From positions 26,498,639 through 26,562,638 of the forward strand of contig OY743184.1 in the NCBI GenBank assembly GCA_963555705.1: a DNA stretch of 64,000 nt. The letters run 5' to 3'. Positions 58,346-64,000 of this stretch are shown one piece after another (the first letter of the stretch is position 1; every line of letters begins with the position of its first letter). The position numbers were made by a program, and so were the translations under genes. The notes beneath the pieces are model-generated. The model was given only the letters and a program-made list of their open reading frames with translations, did no database searches and was not told the DNA's origin. The stretch is from Ligustrum vulgare (taxonomy: Eukaryota > Streptophyta > Magnoliopsida > Lamiales > Oleaceae).

Positions 58346-59259
58346 TGATGAGATCCCGGTCGGGGAATCTCGTCGAACACGCGGAATAACGACAATTAAA
58401 ACCTAGGAAAGATCTAAATCAGAACTGACACAAGACAAACAACGAAAATAAGGATAGAACGACGGTAAAACTTTTACCCGACAATCACGACGCAATTTAT
58501 GGCGATGCGGATTGAAGAACCAAGATTGGTGAACGCCACAAGGACTTGTCAATTTCCTTGATAAGTTTCGAATTCGGAAACACCACAAATATTCTTGCGA
58601 ATATTTGATAAGTTTGCTAGAAGAACGCCACAAAGATCGGATCTTTGATAAGTTCAAGAAAAAGGGAATAAACTCAACCTCTCAATTTTGGAGAATCCTC
58701 TCACAAATTTTATTAATCAACTCAAACTTGTCTGTTTACAATGAATTGAAAAAAGCGTATAAATAAGCAAAATAACCTAGCATCTAATTTACTCAAAATA
58801 GAATTCTAATTAGACTAAAATTCTAAAATAGGAAAATAACCTAAAATAATAAACGGAAACGAAATAATTGTAAAATCCGGAATCCTGAATTACGGCCGTG
58901 AATATATAACTTACGGCCGTAATGAACATTCTGTCTCAAATTTCAATCAGGTGTTACGGCCGTGATTAATATGTTACGGCCGTAAAAGATTTCAATTTCA
59001 GTTTTACGGCCGTGAGAAACTTCTTACGGCCGTAATCAGCGTTCTGCCTGTTTCTGCCTTAAGAATGTTACGACCGTAAAAATGAAGGTTACGGCCGTAA
59101 ATCAAGTTCTGCCTTATTGTTTGATTTCCTGCCTCGGCTCGATCCTTTCGCCTTCTCGGCTCGACCCCAACACGGAACTTGCTCCGTTTTGCACGTAGAT
59201 CACTATCATATTGCCGATGGCTCGACTTCGCCCTTCGATGCCTGGTCCGGATCACATCA
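58346..59259 (-). repeat. Solo LTR, 914 bp, TSD TTGTG, at the fold-back centre
   Basis: Plus-strand ends TGATGAGATCCC and GGATCACATCA, flanked by perfect TTGTG (58341-58345, 59260-59264). On the minus strand the order is LTR start, palindromes (58889-59100), TATA box (TTATTTATACGC near 58760), so the element was on the minus strand. No interior remains, as expected for LTR-LTR recombination. Palindromes match those of the Athila-like LTR. Confidence 0.93.
58889..59100. promoter_or_regulatory. Four pairs of ACGGCCGT palindromes in the solo LTR
   Basis: Pairs at 58889-58922, 58953-58984, 59002-59035 and 59067-59100. Each has a partner ending TTACGGCCGTAA; within pairs the centres are 20-21 bp apart. 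Pairs repeat every 50-65 bp. Confidence 0.75.
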
Positions 59260-59264
59260 TTGTG

Positions 59265-60060
59265 TGATCAAGTACGAGATGTGACAAATTATTAGGTAAA
59301 TGTGACCAAAATATTTACTAATTATGACTTGTGAGAAATGGGGGATGTGACCAAGAAAACTAAGAATACGGAATGTGACCAAATATTAGGTAATTGTAAC
59401 AAAAATGTTAACTAATTGTGATTGAGGAAACGAGTAAATTATGACCAACAAATAAATAATATGTACCAATTATATGACAATTTTGATCAATTACAGGTAA
59501 ATGTGATCAAAATATTAACTAATTGTGAGTTTGTGCGACTTATGATAAGTGCGAATGTGATCAAGAAAACAAGTAAGTTTTGATCAATCAATAAATAAAT
59601 TGTGATCAATTATTGATGACTATGACCAATTATTAGGTAACTATGACCAATAAATAAATAATATGCGATCAATTATGGATGATTGGGACCAATTATATAG
59701 ATTGTGACCAACTGTGACTTGGTATGACCATTGTACAATGATGTGATGTGACCTACAATTGTGTCAAATATAACTATGTGTGATTGAACTGTGACTTTGT
59801 AAGAACGAAGTGTGACTTTATGTGATCGACTTGTGACCTCGTGTGATCTAACCGTGACCTCGTTTGACCTAATTGTGACCTCCTGTGACCTAACTGTGAC
59901 CTCGTTTGACCAAACTACGACGTTGAGTGACCGAACTTTGACCTCGTGTGACCAACTGTGAATTTGGAGGGGTGGGATTTTACAACTAAATTTGTAATTG
60001 TGACTCTATGTGACCTTGTGTGACTTAACTGCGATCTTATGTCAACTTGCGTGACTGACC
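59265..60060. repeat. GTGACC repeat block, right side of the fold-back centre
   Basis: Degenerate TGTGACCAA, ATTGTGACC and CTCGTGTGACC words, the reverse complement of the left block, ending near 60060 where the G-rich array starts. Confidence 0.88.
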
Positions 60061-60064
60061 GTTA

Positions 60065-61440
60065 CTTTGGGGTGGTGATGGTGGGGTAGAGGTCGGGTGG
60101 GGGTAGAAAAATTAGAAGAAATCATTTTTGTGGTGAGGTGGGGTCGGGGTGGGTGGGTGGGGTCGGGGTTGGAAAATCAGAAGAATAAAATCATTTTTTT
60201 GGGGTGGGTGGGGGTAGGGTAGGGTAGGGATAAAGTAGAAGAAAAAAATCGATTTTTGGAGTGGGGTGGGTGGGTAGGGTGGGGTCGAGGTTGGGTTGGG
60301 GGTTGAAAAAGTAGAAGAAAAAAAATTATTTTTGGATGGGTGGGTGGGTGGGTGGGTGCGTGGGGGGGTTGGGGTAGGGAGGGTTGAAATGGGGTGGTTG
60401 GGGTAATGTGTGAAAAAATAGAAGAAAAATAATTTTTTGATGAGGTATGGTGGGTGGCGGGGTGCGGTGGGATGGGGGTGGGGCGGTTGGGGGGAAGTGG
60501 GAAAAATTAGAAGAAAAATCATTTTAGGTGGGGTGTAAAAAATAGAAGAAAAATCATTTTTCGAAGGGGCTAGTGTGGGTGGGGTGCGGGGGGATAGGAT
60601 GGGCGGTTGAGGTGAAGTGCGAAAAAATAGAAGAAAAATCATTTTTGGGTGGGGTGGGGTGTAAAAATATAGAAGAAAAATCATATTTAGGGGGGTGGGT
60701 GGGTTGCAAGGTAGGGTCGGGACGGGATGCGTGGGGGTGTGGAAAATTAGGAGAAAAAATTTAATTTTGGGTGGGGTGGGGATTGGGTGACGGGGTAGGG
60801 TCTGGCGAGTCGTGGAAAAGTAGTGGAAAAATATCATTTTGGATGAGGTGGGTTGGGATAGGGTTTGGGGCGAGGTTAGTGAGGGAGTCGAAAATTAGAA
60901 GAAAAAAATTAATTTTTGGTGATGTTGGGTTGGGTTGAGTTGGGGTAGGTGGCGGGGTAGGATAGGGTAGGGTCGGGCGAATTGTGGAAAAGTAGTAGAA
61001 AAAATCATTTTGCGTGAGGTGGGTGGGGTAGGGTAGGGTCGGGATGGGATGGGTGCGGTGGGGAAGGGTGGGAAAACATCTAAAAAAAAACTTATTTTTG
61101 TGGTGGGGTGAGGTGGGAGGGGTTGGGTGGGGGTGGGATGGGATGAGACTGGTGGGTGGGTGGGTGAGATGAGATGAGAAAAATAGAAGTAAAATCATTC
61201 TTGTGGTGTGGTGGGGTTGAGTGGGTGGGTGGGTGGGGTTGGGGAGGAGTGGGGGTGGGGTGTGTAAGGTGATGTCCGGGGTGGGAATGAGTTTGGAAAA
61301 GTAGAAGGAAAAATGTCATTTTTTGAGGTGGATGGGGTGGGTTGGGTTGGGTTGTTGAGATGGGGTTGGGTGAGTGCGGGGTTGAGTTGGATTGGATTAG
61401 ATTGGGTTGTGTTGGGTTGGGTTGGGTTGGTGTGGAGTGG
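60065..61440. repeat. G-rich array, right arm
   Basis: About fifteen units with AGAAGAAAAATCATTTTTGG followed by GGGTGGGG-type sequence. Includes GGGTGGGTGGGTGGGTGGG-like runs near 60338-60358 and near 61220. Strong strand asymmetry: almost no C on the plus strand. Confidence 0.92.
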
Positions 61441-61629
61441 TTGTGGATTATGTATTATTTTGATTTTATTATTTAGTATTATAAAATTTTTAATGTAATA
61501 TATAAATGATAATTATTATAATATTATATTAATTAATTAGCTAATTAACACCTAATTTTAAAAAAAAAATCTTAAATTTATTATGTTAAAAAAGTGAAAG
61601 TTTTAATTGTATAGTCATTCACTTTTCCC

Positions 61630-61742
61630 TTTAAAAAAACAGCAGGGTTATATGTAAATTCATCCCACGGCCTAATCCAATACAACCCAACCCCATACCC
61701 ATTCACACTCTGCTTTCTTCGCTTCCGACTTTCTAGTTCAAA
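61630..61742 (+). promoter_or_regulatory. Residual SF3B5 promoter and 5' untranslated region
   Basis: Only 113 bp separate the fold-back end from the SF3B5 ATG. The interval is CA-rich then pyrimidine-rich (CTGCTTTCTTCGCTTCC). No TATA box. A telo-box-like AAAACCCTAA lies just inside the first intron (61760-61769), common near housekeeping gene starts. Confidence 0.5.
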
Positions 61743-61916
61743 ATGCAGGTGAAGATCTCTAAAACCCTAACTCTTTCTGAAAATTGTATTACTCAATTAA
61801 ATTTTCTTTTCTCTTTCTGTGAGGATGCAGGCAAGTGACAGGTTCAATATCAACTCGCAGCTGGAGCATTTACAAGCTAAATATGTCGGAACAGGCCACG
61901 CCGATTTGAGTCGATT
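61743..61916 (+). CDS. SF3B5: Splicing factor 3B subunit 5 (SF3b10), first two coding exons; rest beyond window
   Basis: SF3B5 is a small core subunit of the SF3b complex of U2 snRNP, which recognises the intron branch site in the nucleus. Exon 1 has only ATGCAG (61743-61748), then a GTGAAG donor; exon 2 (61831-61916) codes for ASDRFNINSQLEHLQAKYVG and TGHADLSR, identical in style to the very conserved start of this roughly 86-residue protein. A GTTAGT donor follows in phase 2. The expected remainder (EWAVNIQRDSYASY-type) is not in the window; a copia element sits in the following intron from 62054. The 82-nt first intron itself ends in ATGCAG, so translation from 61825 without splicing gives the same protein. 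No lesion is seen in the part present. Confidence 0.88.
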
Positions 61917-62053
61917 GTTAGTATCCTCTCAAAATTTGAAATTCAGTTTCTATTAATTTATCAGTAAATATATAAAATATATTCCGTCAATGTTCTTATT
62001 GTTAGAAAATTTTATTACAGATAATAATTTATCTATAATCTAAATAATCATCA
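61917..62053 (+). other. Start of the second SF3B5 intron
   Basis: AT-rich, non-coding, 137 bp between the GTTAGT donor and the copia LTR. Confidence 0.6.
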
Positions 62054-62458
62054 TGTTGGAATTATCAAGAATTAAATAACTGAAGCGGAAGCGTACCTTA
62101 ATCAAACGTGATTCACGATAAACAATTCGGTTGGTTGGATCTTCTAAATCCATACGTAGTCCTTTATTTTCTTTCTGATGATGGGATGTCAGACAAGATG
62201 AACAGTACGTAGGATTCAGGGACCATAACCGACTTTATATACTGAATTGCCAATTAACCTAATCCGGCCCATCATGAATTAGGTAATGGCCTGGTATCTA
62301 CACATAAAAGTCCATACATTTAATTGGATGCATTAAAGCCCGATCTATATAAAATCTTTATTAGATCACTTTAAATGGGCTTAACCAAAATTGATAGCCT
62401 TTTATTCAATACACAATAATTCACATATAAGCCCACACGATTGATTAAAATCCTTACA
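62054..62458 (-). repeat. 3' LTR of a minus-strand copia element
   Basis: On the minus strand a PPT (GCCCAAGTGGGAGAT, 62460-62474) precedes TGTAAGGATTTTAATC, and the LTR ends AATTCCAACA at 62054. About 405 bp. The other LTR lies beyond the window. Confidence 0.8.
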
Positions 62459-62859
62459 ATCTCCCACTTGGGCTATATGTGTAATCTTACAATTGTGTAT
62501 CAATCATAACCTTATGAGTACTCAGAATTTTGCTATCATTACTGAATGCATCCCCAAACAATCCGGTCCATCAATTATATCAACATAGGATCAAAGCGGC
62601 TTTCGCTACATTAATCGTAACTAAACCTTCAATGGTCACGTATATCGACATAACTGAATGACATGGATCAAGTATGGATGTGTAGCATGGAAATTACATG
62701 TAATGTGATCTTCAACATGCCTATTTCCAACTGGTCCAACTTTAGTGAGATCATCATCAAACGAGTTCAGAGATAATAAACCTGAAACCTTACAGCTGTA
62801 AATAACTTTAACTTTAAACTGTATCCAAAAGGACAGTAAATGTGTCTTATGCACCCAAA

Positions 62860-64000
62860 ATACAAACTCCCACTGAAACCGAATATCCTTAAGAAATACA
62901 ACACCCATATGAGTAATGTACTCATGAAAGACCTTGGGTTGTAATACTTTAGTAAGCGGATCCGCAATTATGGAGTTTGTCCCAATGTGCTCTTATTGAC
63001 ACGTGTCCACTCTGAACTGTATCCTTCACAACCAGGAACTTATGTCAATGTATTTTGACTTAGTTGAGCTCCTGTTGTTACTGGAATATAAATCTGCTGA
63101 GTTATTGTCACAATATAACTTTAGTGGTCTTTCTATACCATACAGAATATGCAGCCTTGTGACAAAGTTTCGCAGCTATATTCCATAATTAGATGCCCCC
63201 AAAATTGCTACAAACTGTGCTGCCAAGTGAAAGAAGCTAAAGTGTTTGTTAAGCACTCCATCCGGAAATAGCTCCAACAACCAGCAGATAAATGTAGCCT
63301 TATGTGGATCTTTTACTTTCTTGGCATCTAATAAAAATCGGAATCATAATACCATATGATCTCCAACTGATCCGATTTTCTGTATGTGAGCATGTAATCT
63401 TTTGTTCTCTTTAAATACCTTATAACCCATGTTTGGCTGCTTTCCAAATGATCCATCCCATGGTTACTTAAATATCTCCTTAGTATCCCAATAATGTATG
63501 CAATATCCGAACGCATACAAATTTGAGCATACATCAGACTTTCTATAGCTTAACTATATGTGATCCTCTGCATTTCTTTAACTTCAAGATAACTTTTCGG
63601 GCATTAGTTGAGACTAAATTGTCTCCCTTAGCGATAAGGGTGTCCCCTGATTTACTGTCTTGCATGTCAAACCTCTTAAGTACTTTATCGATATAGCCCT
63701 TTTGTGACAATTCAAGAATACCCCGAGAACAATCCCGGTGTATCTGAATTCCTAATACAAAAGAGACGTCACCAAGATTTTTAATCTTAAAATTCCTTGA
63801 CAAAAAATCTCATAATTTTATGTGACATACCTATATCATTAGTGGCAAGCAATAATCAACATATAAAACCAGGACAATATACTTACTCCCACTGAACTTG
63901 TAATACATACAATCATCAACAACATCAATCTCAAGACCAAATGAGATAATTGCTTGATGAAATTTGTATTACCCTTAACGGGAAGCTGGCTTGAGTACAT
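62860..64000 (-). pseudogene. Minus-strand copia RT-RNase H, decayed
   Basis: From the window end downward: LVLYVDYC near 63865 (YVDD with the second Asp changed to Tyr), SRNFKIKNLGDVSFVLGIQI and KGYIDKVLKRFDMQDSKSGD (63543-63803), MRSDIAYIIGILRRYLSNHG and LKRTKDYMLTYRKSDQLEII (63328-63534), then RNase H pieces (YCDNNSADLY near 63090, EHIGTN near 62985) and a C-terminal HMGVVFLKDI-like tail near 62890. Many shifts. It continues past 64000. Confidence 0.88.

Larger units (their letters stand above)
55311..61629. mobile_element. Giant fold-back (Mutator-like) element with C-rich and G-rich arms, 6.3 kb
   Basis: Ends GGGGAAATTACATAGAACC (left) and, reverse-complemented, GGGAAAAGTGAATGACTAT (right). 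Flanks TTTAAAAAC (55302-55310) and TTTAAAAAAAC (61630-61640) look like a 9-bp TSD with A-run slippage. Order from the left: AT-rich end, (TA)n, C-rich blocks, GGTCACA repeats, centre (now a solo LTR), GTGACC repeats, G-rich blocks, AT-rich end. The arms are about 3 kb and 2.4 kb inverted copies at the level of repeat type. No transposase. Frames in the arms are low-complexity artefacts. Confidence 0.75.

Noticed and set aside
58889..59100. CRISPR-like array of palindromic repeats
   Set aside because: Plant LTR context, repeats only 12 bp, variable short spacers and no cas genes.
55566..61319. Many open frames rich in Pro, Thr, Gly and Trp
   Set aside because: They are products of C-rich or G-rich tandem repeats read in any frame; no domains and no consistent coding signal.
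1..64000. tRNA or rRNA genes
   Set aside because: No cloverleaf with intact A and B boxes or rRNA segment was found by eye; TGGCGCC sequences next to LTRs are primer sites.

Overview
This is a stretch of nuclear DNA from a plant, almost certainly a eudicot. It carries Ty1/copia and Ty3/gypsy retrotransposons of plant type (Tat lineage with a second RNase H, Athila-like gag with a tRNA-Asp primer site), hAT, Harbinger-like and Mutator-like DNA transposons, and three traces of plant genes. I cannot name the species. Host genes are sparse: a broken N-terminal fragment of a very-long-chain 3-oxoacyl-CoA reductase (KCR1) at 5451-5928 (-), a two-exon gene for a secreted cysteine-rich peptide at 39478-39815 (+), a decayed Ulp1-like protease at about 50.3-51.7 kb (-), and the first exons of splicing factor SF3B5 at 61743-61916 (+). 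The rest is mostly nested mobile DNA.

Layout. 1-2861: 3' end of a copia element (pol plus 3' LTR), apparently inside an older LTR (2862-5450) that also holds a 1.3 kb hAT with a 352-bp tandem duplication. That older LTR cuts the KCR1 fragment. 7238-7985: a hAT with perfect 8-bp target duplication. 8121-17252: a non-autonomous hAT that received a small MITE and a complete 7.4 kb Athila-like element coding only for gag-protease. 17.6-23.5 kb: decayed copia and gypsy remnants and a Harbinger-like MITE. 24623-39141: a hAT transposon whose transposase is split inside its BED zinc finger by an 11.2 kb Tat-type gypsy element (25473-36645) with an antisense gene in its 3' region. 40.8-42.2 kb: a cluster of TIR elements. 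43047-49111: a complete copia element with matching 751-bp LTRs and GAGAG-type host duplication (GAAGG). 52.4-53.7 kb: a copia 3' remnant. 53977-55299 and 55311-61629: two Mutator-like elements back to back, the second a giant fold-back with C-rich and G-rich arms and a solo LTR at its centre. 61743-64000: SF3B5 start, its intron invaded by a minus-strand copia.

Three observations stand out. (1) The complete copia element has no usual tRNA primer site. Instead the 15 nt lying 2 nt after its 5' LTR are a perfect reverse complement of a stretch inside that LTR, in the right geometry for self-primed reverse transcription. (2) Several LTRs carry perfect palindromes between LTR start and TATA box; in the Athila-like element and the solo LTR, TTACGGCCGTAA-type sites come in pairs with centres 20-22 bp apart. 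(3) The fold-back element ends 113 bp before the SF3B5 start codon and carries arrays able to form hairpins and G-quadruplexes.

All assignments come from reading the sequence; no database search was run. Family names rest on recognised motifs, termini and target-site duplications.
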